DNA of 64,000 nucleotides from Clostridium sporogenes (GCF_001020205.1 NZ_CP011663.1:1798001-1862000), one strand, 5' to 3'. Shown: positions 44,931 to 53,920, numbered from the stretch's first letter. The notes: a model not told the origin generated them from the sequence alone. Program-made: numbers and translations.

Positions 44931-45776
44931 TTAATTCAACTGAAAATAAGATAAAACATAACCTTTAAAGTATTCATAATTTATTGATAATATTTCATTT
45001 ATTGATTTATACTTACTAAGTTTACTAATTATTTGTGAGCCATAATAATATGCTAATCTAGAATTAGTTAAGTGTTTTAAATCAGAAACAGTATAAAGAG
45101 TATGGTATAAATCTTTATCAAATGAAGAGGTTTTTAAGGATAAATTTATGTTATATGCAATATTATTTTTGATTTTCTCACAGTTATCTACCCAAATTTG
45201 AAAGCCTTTTTTATTAAGAAGTCCCATCCAATATGAATCTTCAATAGTACTTGACGAAAAAGTAGGACTAAAATTAGTGGCAATTCCTTCTGCAATCATC
45301 CTCTTAAAATATTTTTCTTCAATATTGTTGTAATTTTTAGGATAAAAATGAGGATTACAGGAATAATGAATTCCATGGAGAAGCTCATGAGTTACAAACA
45401 AATCAATATTATAATTGTCAAATCTTTGGATAATTGAAGTTAAATCGAAGAAAACGTAAGGTTTTCCATTTACTAATGATCCATGACCATCTACAGAACC
45501 ATCTCCTATAAAAACTATTAAACTAGGTATAATTTTTAAATCTAATGAGTCAGATATAAAATTTGCTTTCTTTTCAAAGGCATTTTTTAAAATATTAAAG
45601 GTTTTATATATACTTTCTTTGCTATATTCATATAATATTTTTTTTGTATTTTCTTTAAAATTATGATTTTTATTAAAAACACTGAAGTACTCATCAAAAA
45701 ATTTGTGAGCTTTGCAAAGCTCTTTTGGGTCAGTACCTAATTCAAGCTGCTTTTCAAAAATACTAATAGTTTCCAT
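44931..45776 (-). CDS. Putative zinc metallopeptidase (HExxH, DUF2268-like)
   Basis: 281 residues, cytoplasmic by sequence. The motif VTHELLHGIHYSC gives HExxH, and MIAEGIATNF 40 residues later supplies a probable third ligand Glu, the gluzincin arrangement of DUF2268-type peptidases. The N-terminal 80 residues are helical. The C-terminal YYGSQIISKL helix also recalls that group. GGTGAT precedes the ATG by five bases. A 34-codon ORF with a good ribosome site lies 23 bases upstream on the same strand, so the two are probably co-transcribed. Substrate unknown. Confidence 0.65.
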   Translation of the reverse strand: METISIFEKQLELGTDPKELCKAHKFFDEYFSVFNKNHNFKENTKKILYEYSKESIYKTFNILKNAFEKKANFISDSLDLKIIPSLIVFIGDGSVDGHGSLVNGKPYVFFDLTSIIQRFDNYNIDLFVTHELLHGIHYSCNPHFYPKNYNNIEEKYFKRMIAEGIATNFSPTFSSSTIEDSYWMGLLNKKGFQIWVDNCEKIKNNIAYNINLSLKTSSFDKDLYHTLYTVSDLKHLTNSRLAYYYGSQIISKLSKYKSINEILSINYEYFKGYVLSYFQLN

Positions 45777-45799
45777 TTATATCACCATGCCTTTGTATA

Positions 45800-45904
45800 T
45801 TAAGTATCTAATGTATAAATATAAAGTTTATTTGTATCAAGATCAAAAATAGATATTGTCACATTATAAGAAAACTTTGAGGTTATATTTGTATTTTTTA
45901 TCAT
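45800..45904 (-). CDS. 34-residue ORF upstream of the metallopeptidase gene
   Basis: On the minus strand AGGAGA stands seven bases before an ATG that opens 34 codons (MIKNTNITSKFSYNVTIS, ending LYIYTLDT). It has no membrane helix and looks like beta strands. The stop lies 23 bases before the metallopeptidase start, which suggests one transcript. It may be a small partner, a leader peptide, or a shortened gene. No homology recognised. Confidence 0.45.
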   Translation of the reverse strand: MIKNTNITSKFSYNVTISIFDLDTNKLYIYTLDT

Positions 45905-46191
45905 AAATTTTCTCCTATAATTATTAAAAGTATTAATAAAAAATACTGTGTTTAAAGTCATCTAAGATAAAAGGTTATACAAATTAAATTTTAGTTTATA
46001 AAGCAATTATACTATAATAATAAAGAATTTGAAGAATAAAAAGGCAATAGAGAAAATAAAAGTAAAAAAATTATTTTTTATGATAGAAAGATACAAGAAG
46101 ATTTGTATTAGTATATGAAAGGCCTTTTAACAAATATTTAATACAATGGAATATAATCGTAACGAGTATAAACAATAATCAGGAGGTAAAG

Positions 46192-46764
46192 ATGCAGATA
46201 AGTGAAGATAATTTTGTTAACAGACTGAAGGATAAAGATCCAAAGGCTCTAGAATATGCTTTTGATAATTATTGTGACTATATATATAAAGTAGTATTTT
46301 CAGTATTTGGTTCCAAACAGTATTCTACCTATATAGATGAGTGTATTAATGATATATTTATGTGTTTATGGGACAACATAGATAAGTTTCATGAAGAAAA
46401 GGGAACCTTTAAATATTGGTTTAAAGCTGTAGCAAAATATAAGGCTATAAACTACAAGAAAAAAATTATTAAAAATACAAATATAGATTGTATTGAAAAT
46501 TATATTTTTGAATCAAAAGAACAAGTAGAAAATTTAATTATATCCAAGGAAAATAAAGATGAGATCATAAATATGATAAAAGATCTAAAAGGAATGGATA
46601 GGGAGATTTTTATAAGAAGATATTTAATACAGGAAGAAATAGTTGATATAGCAAGTTATTTAGGGGTAAATAGAAGTGTAGTGGATAACAGACTCTCAAG
46701 AAGTAGAAAGATTTTAAAAGAAAAATTTGAAATATTAAAGAAGGGAGAGTGTGTAAATGAATAA
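46192..46764 (+). CDS. ECF-type sigma factor
   Basis: 190 residues. Region 2 reads ALEYAFDNYCDYIYKVVF and ECINDIFMCLWDNIDKFHEEKGTFKYWFKAVAKYKAINY (given here as motifs, partly), and region 4 is DREIFIRRYLIQEEIVDIAS with the helix-turn-helix GVNRSVVDNRLSRSRK. It should recruit RNA polymerase to a small stress regulon. The start follows CAGGAGGTAAAG. It overlaps the next gene by eight bases, whose product is a membrane protein with an N-terminal cytoplasmic segment and probably acts as its anti-sigma factor. Confidence 0.85.
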   Translation: MQISEDNFVNRLKDKDPKALEYAFDNYCDYIYKVVFSVFGSKQYSTYIDECINDIFMCLWDNIDKFHEEKGTFKYWFKAVAKYKAINYKKKIIKNTNIDCIENYIFESKEQVENLIISKENKDEIINMIKDLKGMDREIFIRRYLIQEEIVDIASYLGVNRSVVDNRLSRSRKILKEKFEILKKGECVNE

Positions 46765-48208
46765 AGAAATATTTGAAGAAAAGGATATATTGGAATTATT
46801 TAATTATATTAATATAGATAAAGATGAAGAAGAAAATTTAGATTCAAATATGGATGATTTAAGAAAGAAAAGATTGAAAAAGAATTTATTAAAACAAGTT
46901 AAAGGTAAAAGAGCTAAAAAGAACTTTAAACATAAGGCTGTAGCTGCATCTTTAATAATAGCTGTAGCCCTTATTAGTGTAAATATACCTGCCTTTGCAA
47001 AGAATATTTCGGAATTTAAATCAGTAATCCAAGCTTTAATAGGATATGGAGTACCAAAAGAAGGGGAATATGAGAAATATTCTAATAGTGTAAACAAAAG
47101 TGTTACAGATAAAGGGATAACTTTAACTATAAATGAAGTGGTATGTGATGATACAGAACTAATGATAGCCTATACTATAAAAACTAAAGATGATATTAAA
47201 AAAATAGTTGAAGAAAGAAAAGATGGCAGTTCTATGCCTTTTAGTTTATTTCAATATATTAAAATAAATGGGAAACAGCCTAATAGTAGTTTAGGTTCTG
47301 ACGAAAGATATCTAGATGGGCATACGTATATAAATTCGGACAGTATAGACATAGGTGATATGAATCTTAAAAATAAATTTAATGTGGATTTAAATGTGAA
47401 AAATATATATGGTGTAACAGGAAATTGGAATTTAAAATTTAGTGTTTCAAAGGATGAAATATCTAAACATACTAAAGTGTTTAAGTCTAATATCAAAGTT
47501 CAATTTCCAGATGCACTTGTTAATGTAGAAAAAGTAAGTTTTACACCTATAAATACTACTATAAGCTTTGTTGGTAAGTACAATAAGGAGGAATACAAAG
47601 ACATTGAAAAGAGAGAAAAAGCTTTTAATGTGGAAATGACAATAGGGGAGATGTTATATTACAGCTGGTTTATTTTAGATGATGAGGGAAATGAGATTGC
47701 GTTTAAGGGACATGTAGGTGGTGATGTTGAGAATTCTCCTTCTAAGGATTTTACTTGTGAACTTAAATTTGTTAATTCAAGTCATATTCCTAAATATTTA
47801 ACTGTCATACCATATAGAGATATTTTTAGTAAAGATAATTCACCTATTAAAGAAACATATAAAAATATAGATGGAGTATATCCAATAGAACTTTTACAAG
47901 GGAAAATGGGCAAAATTACAATTAAAGAAATAAAAACTTATAAAGATAAAACGATTGTTAGATATAAAGCAGAAGGAAAGGCTCCATTTTTGCAAGCTAA
48001 AGAGTTATCAATAAAGGATGATAAAGACAATTGGGTAGAAAGAAAGGATGCCTTGGATAAGGTAAAAAAAGATAAAAATAATCCTAATGAGTATATTATG
48101 GAGTTTGAACCGTTAGATAAGAATAAAAAATATAAAATAGGAACTAGTGACTTAGGTAATTATGAAATAAGAAATGATTTAAAATTTAGAATAGACCTTA
48201 CTAAATAA
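46757..48208 (+). CDS. DUF4179-domain membrane protein, probable anti-sigma partner
   Basis: 483 residues. Residues 1-58 are cytoplasmic and basic near the membrane (RKKRLKKNLLKQVKGKRAKK), one helix follows (about 60-80, AVAASLIIAVALISVNIPAF), and the rest is extracytoplasmic. The outside part begins with the DUF4179 pattern (GYGVPKEGEYEKYSNSVNKS, ITLTINEVVCDDTELMIAYT) and continues into DUF5643-like beta domains. The gene overlaps the ECF sigma gene by eight bases. Sigma/DUF4179 pairs are common in clostridia; the N-terminus probably holds the sigma factor until an outside signal arrives. Confidence 0.8.
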   Translation: MNKEIFEEKDILELFNYINIDKDEEENLDSNMDDLRKKRLKKNLLKQVKGKRAKKNFKHKAVAASLIIAVALISVNIPAFAKNISEFKSVIQALIGYGVPKEGEYEKYSNSVNKSVTDKGITLTINEVVCDDTELMIAYTIKTKDDIKKIVEERKDGSSMPFSLFQYIKINGKQPNSSLGSDERYLDGHTYINSDSIDIGDMNLKNKFNVDLNVKNIYGVTGNWNLKFSVSKDEISKHTKVFKSNIKVQFPDALVNVEKVSFTPINTTISFVGKYNKEEYKDIEKREKAFNVEMTIGEMLYYSWFILDDEGNEIAFKGHVGGDVENSPSKDFTCELKFVNSSHIPKYLTVIPYRDIFSKDNSPIKETYKNIDGVYPIELLQGKMGKITIKEIKTYKDKTIVRYKAEGKAPFLQAKELSIKDDKDNWVERKDALDKVKKDKNNPNEYIMEFEPLDKNKKYKIGTSDLGNYEIRNDLKFRIDLTK

Positions 48209-48246
48209 ATGGTAAAAGATTTGTAAAAGTTATTATAAAGAAGCAA

Positions 48247-48284
48247 AAAGGGTATTTCACTAAAAAGTGAGGTACTCTTTTTTA
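48247..48284 (+). terminator. Intrinsic terminator after the DUF4179 gene
   Basis: AAAGGGTATTTCACT pairs with AGTGAGGTACTCTTT, followed by TTT. The sequence closely resembles the terminator at 63896. The rest of the gap to the next gene shows no gene. Confidence 0.85.
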
Positions 48285-48576
48285 TAATTTGGGGAAAAAT
48301 AAAGATTGAGTAATTAGTAAATAATTGTGATAGAATTGTGAAAATTCAAGGATTTTATAGAAAGCACATAATAATTTAATATATAATTGTTATATATTTA
48401 AGATGAATGAAAATATTTTTGTATTTGTATGAAATTTGTTTATAAAATAGTCTAAAAACACCTATTTTTGAGAAAAAATTTATTGCTTAGTTTAAGTTAA
48501 TACCCTATAAAAAATAGAATGCTAGTATTAAAAATAGGTTAAATGAGATAAATATATGATGAAGGGAGTTACTTTA

Positions 48577-49251
48577 GTGGGAAAAAGAATTCTTATAATT
48601 GAAGACGAGAAAAAGCTTAATGATATTATGGCTTTATATTTAAAAAAAGAAGGTTATGAGGTATATAGTGCTTATGATGGAAAAGAGGGGGAAGAACTTA
48701 TAGAAAATGAAGATTTTAATCTAATAATTTTAGATGTAATGATGCCCCAAAAGGATGGATGGACTTTATTAAGAAAGATTAACAAAAAAGGTAGTACACC
48801 AGTTATTATGACTACAGCAAGGGGAGAAGAAGAGGATAGAATTTTTGGGTTAGAGCTTGGAGCAGTAGATTATATGGTAAAACCTATAAGCATGAAAGAA
48901 CTTATATTAAGAGTAGGCCTTAGAATTAAAAGTTATGAAAAAGAGGAGAAAGAAGAGGATATATTAACTTTTGAAAATATGGTTGTATATCCATCCAAAA
49001 GAATAGTAAAGGAAGGTAATAATGAAATAGCATTAACTCCAAAAGAATTTGATTTATTAACCTTTCTTTGTAGAAATCCTGAACAAGTTTTTAAAAGAGA
49101 GCACTTATTAGATAAGGTTTGGTCCTATGATTTTATGGGAGATACAAGAACTGTAGATACCCATATTAAAAATCTTAGAGAAAAAATACAGTATTGTAAT
49201 GAACATTTAAAAACAGTATGGGGAGTAGGATATAAGTTACAAACAAAGTAA
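48577..49251 (+). CDS. OmpR-family response regulator
   Basis: 224 residues from the GTG at 48577, chosen because AAGGGAG lies eight bases upstream; an ATG at 48556 would precede it. Receiver domain: EDEKKLND, phospho-acceptor Asp in LDVMMPQKDG, and VKPIS with the conserved Lys. The C-terminal winged helix includes LTPKEFDLLTFLCRNPEQVF and TVDTHIKNLREKI. It forms an operon with the histidine kinase 34 bases downstream. The target genes are unknown; the adjacent sigma/DUF4179 pair suggests envelope stress as context only. Confidence 0.9.
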   Translation: MGKRILIIEDEKKLNDIMALYLKKEGYEVYSAYDGKEGEELIENEDFNLIILDVMMPQKDGWTLLRKINKKGSTPVIMTTARGEEEDRIFGLELGAVDYMVKPISMKELILRVGLRIKSYEKEEKEEDILTFENMVVYPSKRIVKEGNNEIALTPKEFDLLTFLCRNPEQVFKREHLLDKVWSYDFMGDTRTVDTHIKNLREKIQYCNEHLKTVWGVGYKLQTK

Positions 49252-49285
49252 TAAAAATATATAGATACATAAAGAAGGTGAATTT

Positions 49286-50614
49286 TTGGGGAAATTAACG
49301 GGAAAATTAATTAGAAATTTTATGACTATAATTAGCATAGTCATAGTTATATCCTTAATTTTTATAAGTATGCTGTTGCCTTATATATATAATAATATGC
49401 AATTTAAAGACTTAAAAGCAGTTTCAAATGAGATATATAAGTCCTTAAATAATTATGATAATTATGAGGATGAAATATCTAAATATGAGATAGATTTTAT
49501 TATACTTTCAAAAAATGGTGAGGACAAAATATTTACTAGTGGCACATTACCAGGAAAGGGTATGCTAAAAAATATTAATATTGATACTTTATCACAAAAA
49601 GGAAAATATGCTATGCATAAGGGCGCTAGTGAATTTTTATACTATAAAAATAAAACAGATTTAGGAGATATTATTGTTTTTAAAAATAATAGACTTTCCT
49701 CACAATTTATAAAAGCTACCTATATTGTGCTAATTAGCATATTTTTTCTAGCAATTTTTATATCTATACCTATAGTAAGTTTCCTTGGCAAAAAACTTAC
49801 AAACCCAATTATAAAGCTTGAAAAGGCTTCATTAGACATAACTCAAGGAAATTTTAATATAGATGTGGATAATATAAAAACTAAGGATGAGATTGAAGAG
49901 CTATCCAAAAGTATTAAAATAATGGCAAAGGAATTAGAAAACAAAAATATAATGCAGAAAAACTTCATTGCTAATGTATCCCATGATTTTAAAACTCCAT
50001 TAAGTGTTATAAGAAATTATTCAGAAGCTATCTATGATAATATAATTGATGAAAATGAAAAGACAGATTATGCAAAGGAAATAATAAATGAAGTGGATAG
50101 ATTAAATGGATTAGTTATGGATATTATGCAACTATCTAAATTACAGAGAGGAAAGGATTTATTAAAAAAAGAGTATTTTTTAGTAGATGATTTTTTATTT
50201 AGCTTCAAAGATGTGTTTAAAATACCATTAAATAAGAAAAATATAAAATTATTAATTAGGGTAACTGATAAAAATATAAAGATCTTGGGGGATAAAAGTT
50301 ATTTATATAGAGTAATTTATAATTTTATTGATAATGGAATAAAATTTACAAATGAAGGTGGAAAAATAGAACTAGGAGTAGATATTGTAGAAGATAATGT
50401 TAAGATATACGTAAAAGATAATGGTGTAGGTATAGATGAAAAATATTTAGAAAACATATGGCAAAGATATTATAAAGATAAAAAAAGTGGTGGTGTAGGA
50501 TTAGGGTTAGCCATATGTGGAGAAATACTAAATATGCATGATTTTAAATATGGAGTTAAAAGTGAAAAAAATATAGGTACAGAGTTTTATTTTTTTACTA
50601 AATTTAATTATTAA
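49286..50614 (+). CDS. Sensor histidine kinase
   Basis: 442 residues. Two membrane helices (about 13-35 and 144-167) bracket a small outside sensor domain; then HAMP (about 168-220), HisKA with the phosphorylated His in NVSHDFKTPLSVIRNY, and the ATPase domain (N-box NFIDNGIKFTN, G1 VKDNGVGID, G2 GGVGLGLAICGEIL). The start is a TTG with GAAGGTGA before it. It is encoded directly after its response regulator. No unusual domain is seen. Confidence 0.9.
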   Translation: MGKLTGKLIRNFMTIISIVIVISLIFISMLLPYIYNNMQFKDLKAVSNEIYKSLNNYDNYEDEISKYEIDFIILSKNGEDKIFTSGTLPGKGMLKNINIDTLSQKGKYAMHKGASEFLYYKNKTDLGDIIVFKNNRLSSQFIKATYIVLISIFFLAIFISIPIVSFLGKKLTNPIIKLEKASLDITQGNFNIDVDNIKTKDEIEELSKSIKIMAKELENKNIMQKNFIANVSHDFKTPLSVIRNYSEAIYDNIIDENEKTDYAKEIINEVDRLNGLVMDIMQLSKLQRGKDLLKKEYFLVDDFLFSFKDVFKIPLNKKNIKLLIRVTDKNIKILGDKSYLYRVIYNFIDNGIKFTNEGGKIELGVDIVEDNVKIYVKDNGVGIDEKYLENIWQRYYKDKKSGGVGLGLAICGEILNMHDFKYGVKSEKNIGTEFYFFTKFNY

Positions 50615-50621
50615 AACTAAC

Positions 50622-50656
50622 AAAGAGTACTTTTAAAAAGTAGCTACTCTTTTTTA
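50622..50656 (+). terminator. Intrinsic terminator after the histidine kinase gene
   Basis: AAAGAGTACTTT and its complementary arm AGTAGCTACTCTTT form a stem followed by TTTT. The remaining 300 bases to the next gene contain a TATAAT hexamer near 50901 that may be a promoter, and no gene. Confidence 0.75.
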
Positions 50657-50970
50657 GTTACTTTATTTAAATAAAACATAGTTAGTGAAATATGGAATTT
50701 ATGAAATGTATAGGTTTTAAAGAAAAATTATTTTATATAAAAGGTGATGTTTAACTAGATGAAGTTCTTTATTTAATTTTTACAATGAAAAATAAAGAAT
50801 AATATTTATAAGTAAATAAAGAATATAAGGATTAAATTTAGTTATAAAAATGTAAAATAGGGAGCTGTTTTTTATATAAGAGATTATTTTATTAGATGTG
50901 TTATAATAGCAGTAATTTAGTAAATATATTTTAAAATAAATATATTATTTATAAATGAGGAGTGTTTTAT

Positions 50971-51231
50971 ATGAAATGGGAAGAAGCAAGAAATATTTAT
51001 GTTGATAAATGGATATTGTTTGAAGCTATAGATGCATATTCAGAGAATGGAGAGAGAATTGTTAAAGAACTTTCTGTTATAAATGTTTATGATGAAGGAA
51101 AGGAAGCACTTAAAGAGTATGCAGAAAAACATAAGAAGAATAAAAGTAGAGAAATGTATGTATACCATACAAAAAATAAAAGATTATCTATAGAGGAAAG
51201 AACATGGATTGGAGTGAGAAAAAATGGTTAA
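50971..51231 (+). CDS. Small protein of unknown function, partner of the retropepsin-like gene
   Basis: 86 residues, cytoplasmic, beginning MKWEEARNIYVDKWILFEAI and ending RTWIGVRKNG. The beta-alpha pattern and conserved-looking Trp residues suggest a small compact domain of unknown family. The ATG at 50971 is chosen since GAGGAG ends eight bases before it. It overlaps the next gene by eight bases; such pairs of a short MKWEEAR-type protein with an aspartyl-protease-like protein look like a two-gene unit. Confidence 0.6.
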   Translation: MKWEEARNIYVDKWILFEAIDAYSENGERIVKELSVINVYDEGKEALKEYAEKHKKNKSREMYVYHTKNKRLSIEERTWIGVRKNG

Positions 51232-51610
51232 ACTCCAATTAAAATATGGACTCCCATTTTGCAGTATTAAATTAATTTATAAAGATAAAGAAATGATACT
51301 GGATAATATACTTTTAGATACAGGCTCAGGTGGTACTGTTTTAAAGATGGATAAAGTAGAAGAAGTAGGTATTACAATAGAAGAAAATGATATAATTGAG
51401 ACTATTTCAGGTGTTGGAGGTTCAGAATTTGTTTATAAAAAATATGTAAATTCAATAAGTATAGGTGATTTAATTTTAGATAATTTTAAGGTGGAAATAG
51501 GAGTAATGGACTATGGGTTTGAAATAAATGGAATTATAGGAATGGATTTTTTAAAGTCCTTAGGGGCTGTCATTGATTTAGATAAAATGATAGTTACAAA
51601 ATATAAATAA
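51224..51610 (+). CDS. Retropepsin-like aspartyl protease-fold protein
   Basis: 128 residues. ILLDTGSGGTVLKMD is the catalytic Asp-Thr-Gly motif of single-domain aspartyl proteases, and INGIIGMDFLKSLGAVIDLD gives the typical hydrophobic-Gly flap/second motif region. Such proteins act as homodimers, each supplying one Asp. There is no signal peptide or membrane helix, so it would work in the cytoplasm. It overlaps the previous gene by eight bases and ends just before acoR. The substrate is unknown; the preceding gene product is a candidate partner. Confidence 0.75.
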   Translation: MVKLQLKYGLPFCSIKLIYKDKEMILDNILLDTGSGGTVLKMDKVEEVGITIEENDIIETISGVGGSEFVYKKYVNSISIGDLILDNFKVEIGVMDYGFEINGIIGMDFLKSLGAVIDLDKMIVTKYK

Positions 51611-51647
51611 ATTTTTACAAGCATTATTTATTATGTAGGTGATAACT

Positions 51648-53621
51648 ATGATTAATATATTAGAGGTAGAAAAACAAAGGGAAAATTTCATTAAATATAA
51701 TGATATACCGAAAAGTGTAAGGCCTGAAATATTAAACTCATGGATAAGATGTAAAAATTACAATGTAGATACTAATAATGGACAAGGTAAGGAGTTACCT
51801 AGAGAAGAATTTGAAAAAACATTATATAGAAAAAAAGATCTTATTCAAATAGCTATACCTGCTATGCTTGATTTGTATAATGTAGTAAAAGATACAAACT
51901 ATTCCATTATTTTAGCGGATGAAAATGCAGTGGTTCTTGAAGTCATAGGTAACGAAGAAATAATGAATAAAAATATGGAATTGCATTTTTTAAAAGGATG
52001 CAAATGGATGGAAAGAGATGTAGGTACCAATGCCATAGGAACTAGTATTTATTTAGACAAGCCAATACAAACAATAGGAGCAGAACATTATTGTAAAAGA
52101 CAACATGGATGGACTTGCTCTGCGTCACCTATACATGATGATAAAGGGAGAATTATAGGAGTTATAGATTTATCTGGGGATTTTTATGATTATCAAATTC
52201 ATACCCTTGGAATAGTAGTTGAAGCAGCAAAAACTATAGAAAAGCAATTTGCTATAGTTCAGCATAGAAAATGGGTAGAGGTAGCATTTAACTCCATAGA
52301 GGATGGTATTTTAGTTATAGACAAAGATTTCTCTGTTAAAGATTTCAATGGGAAACTTTGTGAAATTTTAAAGATATCAGAGGATGAGTTTAATAAATTA
52401 GATATAAAGTTACTCCTAAAGGATATTATAAAGGATAAAAATAATTTTAGTAATAATAGAATTAACTATAAAGAATCTAATTTATATCTAGAAAATCGTA
52501 AATTAGAATGCAATATAAATGTTTCCCCTGTAAAATTAGAAAATAAGTATATTGGATATGTTATACTGGTTAAAAAAATTGATAGTATTAGAAATGTGGT
52601 TAGAAAAATAGCTGGGTTTTCATCTAAATATACCTTTGAAAGTATAATAACTAATAATGAAAGAATGCTTTCTGTAGTTGAGGAAGCTAAAAAAATTGCG
52701 GAAAATGAATGCTCTGTTTTAATTACTGGGGAAAGTGGCACTGGTAAAGAATTGTTTGCTCATTCAATTCATAATTTTAGCAGTAGACGTAAAGGGCCAT
52801 TTATAGCAATAAACTGTGCAGCTCTTCCAAAGGATCTAGTTGAAAGTGAACTTTTTGGATATGAAAAATCTGCTTTTACAGGGGCATCAAAGGATGGAAA
52901 CCCTGGAAAGTTTGAATTAGCCAATAAAGGTACAATTTTTTTAGATGAAATTGGAGAACTTCCCTTAGAAATTCAATCTAAGTTATTAAGAGTTTTAGAT
53001 AATCATACAATAACGAGAATAGGTGGAAATTATGAAAGAAAATTAGATGTAAGGGTTATAGCTGCAACAAATAGGAATCTAAACGAAGAAATTAATAAAA
53101 ATAACTTTAGAGGGGATTTATATTATAGATTAAATGTATTTAATGTAAGATTAATTCCCTTAAGGGAAAGACCAGAAGATATTGAATTGTGTGCAGATTA
53201 TTTTCTTCAAAGATTAAATGACAAAAATCCTGGAATAAATAAATCCTTTGACAAAGATTTTATAAATTCAATTGTAAACTATAATTGGCCAGGAAATGTA
53301 AGAGAGCTTGAAAATGTAATTCAAAGAGCCTATTATTTATCTAAGGATGAAATAATTAAATACTCTTTTATTCCAGAGTATATCAATGGAAATATAAAAG
53401 GAGAAGAAATTAGAAATAAAGAAGAAAAAGTTAAAGATAATAAAGAAAAAGTAAAACCACAAACCCTTGAAGAAATGGAAAGAAAGCTAATTATACAAGC
53501 TTTAAGGTACTGTAATGGAAATGTTGTTAGTGCTAGTAAGATTATAGGAATTGGTAAATCAACTTTATATAGAAAAATAGAAAAGTATGGATTAGAGGAG
53601 GTTTCAAAATGGGAAAAATAA
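51648..53621 (+). CDS. acoR: Sigma-54-dependent acetoin operon activator AcoR
   Basis: 657 residues from the ATG at 51648 (GTAGGTGAT five bases before). An N-terminal GAF-type sensor (about 1-205; GTNAIGTSIYLDKPIQTIGA) is followed by a PAS-like domain (about 210-320), the AAA+ sigma-54 interaction domain with Walker A GESGTGKE, the loop SAFTGA (usual form GAFTGA), DEIGELPLEIQSKLLRVL, and a Fis-type helix-turn-helix at the C-terminus (NGNVVSASKIIGIGKSTLYR). It precedes the acetoin dehydrogenase operon, whose promoter has a -24/-12 element, so it should activate that operon with acetoin as inducer. Confidence 0.93.
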   Translation: MINILEVEKQRENFIKYNDIPKSVRPEILNSWIRCKNYNVDTNNGQGKELPREEFEKTLYRKKDLIQIAIPAMLDLYNVVKDTNYSIILADENAVVLEVIGNEEIMNKNMELHFLKGCKWMERDVGTNAIGTSIYLDKPIQTIGAEHYCKRQHGWTCSASPIHDDKGRIIGVIDLSGDFYDYQIHTLGIVVEAAKTIEKQFAIVQHRKWVEVAFNSIEDGILVIDKDFSVKDFNGKLCEILKISEDEFNKLDIKLLLKDIIKDKNNFSNNRINYKESNLYLENRKLECNINVSPVKLENKYIGYVILVKKIDSIRNVVRKIAGFSSKYTFESIITNNERMLSVVEEAKKIAENECSVLITGESGTGKELFAHSIHNFSSRRKGPFIAINCAALPKDLVESELFGYEKSAFTGASKDGNPGKFELANKGTIFLDEIGELPLEIQSKLLRVLDNHTITRIGGNYERKLDVRVIAATNRNLNEEINKNNFRGDLYYRLNVFNVRLIPLRERPEDIELCADYFLQRLNDKNPGINKSFDKDFINSIVNYNWPGNVRELENVIQRAYYLSKDEIIKYSFIPEYINGNIKGEEIRNKEEKVKDNKEKVKPQTLEEMERKLIIQALRYCNGNVVSASKIIGIGKSTLYRKIEKYGLEEVSKWEK

Positions 53622-53663
53622 TTAATAATTCCCATTTTGGAATAAGTATTTTCCCAAAATGAA
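53604..53663. promoter_or_regulatory. Candidate AcoR upstream activating sites
   Basis: Three related half-sites: TCAAAATGGGAAAA (53604-53617), TTCCCATTTTGG (53629-53640) and TTTTCCCAAAATGAAA (53649-53664). The first two form an inverted repeat and overlap the acoR stop region. They lie 55-115 bases upstream of the sigma-54 promoter, the right place for enhancer binding. Confidence 0.65.
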
Positions 53664-53687
53664 ACTTTAAAAATAAGTAACCTTTAA

Positions 53688-53717
53688 AAACCTTGCATTT
53701 GCAAGGTTTTTTCTTTT
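53688..53717 (+). terminator. Terminator after acoR
   Basis: AAACCTTGC pairs with GCAAGGTTT over an ATTT loop, followed by TTTTTTCTTTT. It isolates acoR from the operon. Confidence 0.85.
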
Positions 53718-53732
53718 GGCATAATAATTGCT
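53716..53732 (+). promoter_or_regulatory. Sigma-54 (-24/-12) promoter of the aco operon
   Basis: TTGGCATAATAATTGCT matches the consensus TGGC-N7-TTGC exactly, with GG at 53718-53719 and GC at 53730-53731. Transcription should start near 53743, about 180 bases before acoA. Confidence 0.92.
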
Positions 53733-53795
53733 TTTATAATAATTGTAAGAAAAAAATAAATTTTCAGTCTATACTGAAAATTACTTGTGTTGGGG

Positions 53796-53900
53796 GTGAA
53801 GCTTATAGAAAGATATATTATTGAATTTGGACTAGGCATGGATTTTCATGGTCAGGATGTAAATATGCGGATTGCTTGTATTGAAGTATATATTAAATAA
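53796..53900 (+). pseudogene. Truncated Lin0512-family gene remnant
   Basis: The 34-codon frame reads ERYIIEFGLGMDFHGQDV and then loses resemblance and stops. That opening is what I recall for Lin0512-family proteins (about 115 residues, start pattern xxIIExGxGxDxHGQD). A strong GGGGGTGA sits where it would serve an ATG seven bases on, but the codon there is ATA. A GTG at 53796 could open it but lies in the ribosome site. So start and end both look damaged. Confidence 0.5.
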
Positions 53901-53920
53901 AAAAACAGGAGGGAAAAATT

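Noticed and set aside
50691..50753. A 20-codon ORF (starting MEFMKCIGF) before the MKWEEAR gene
   Set aside because: No ribosome site and no conserved pattern; likely chance.
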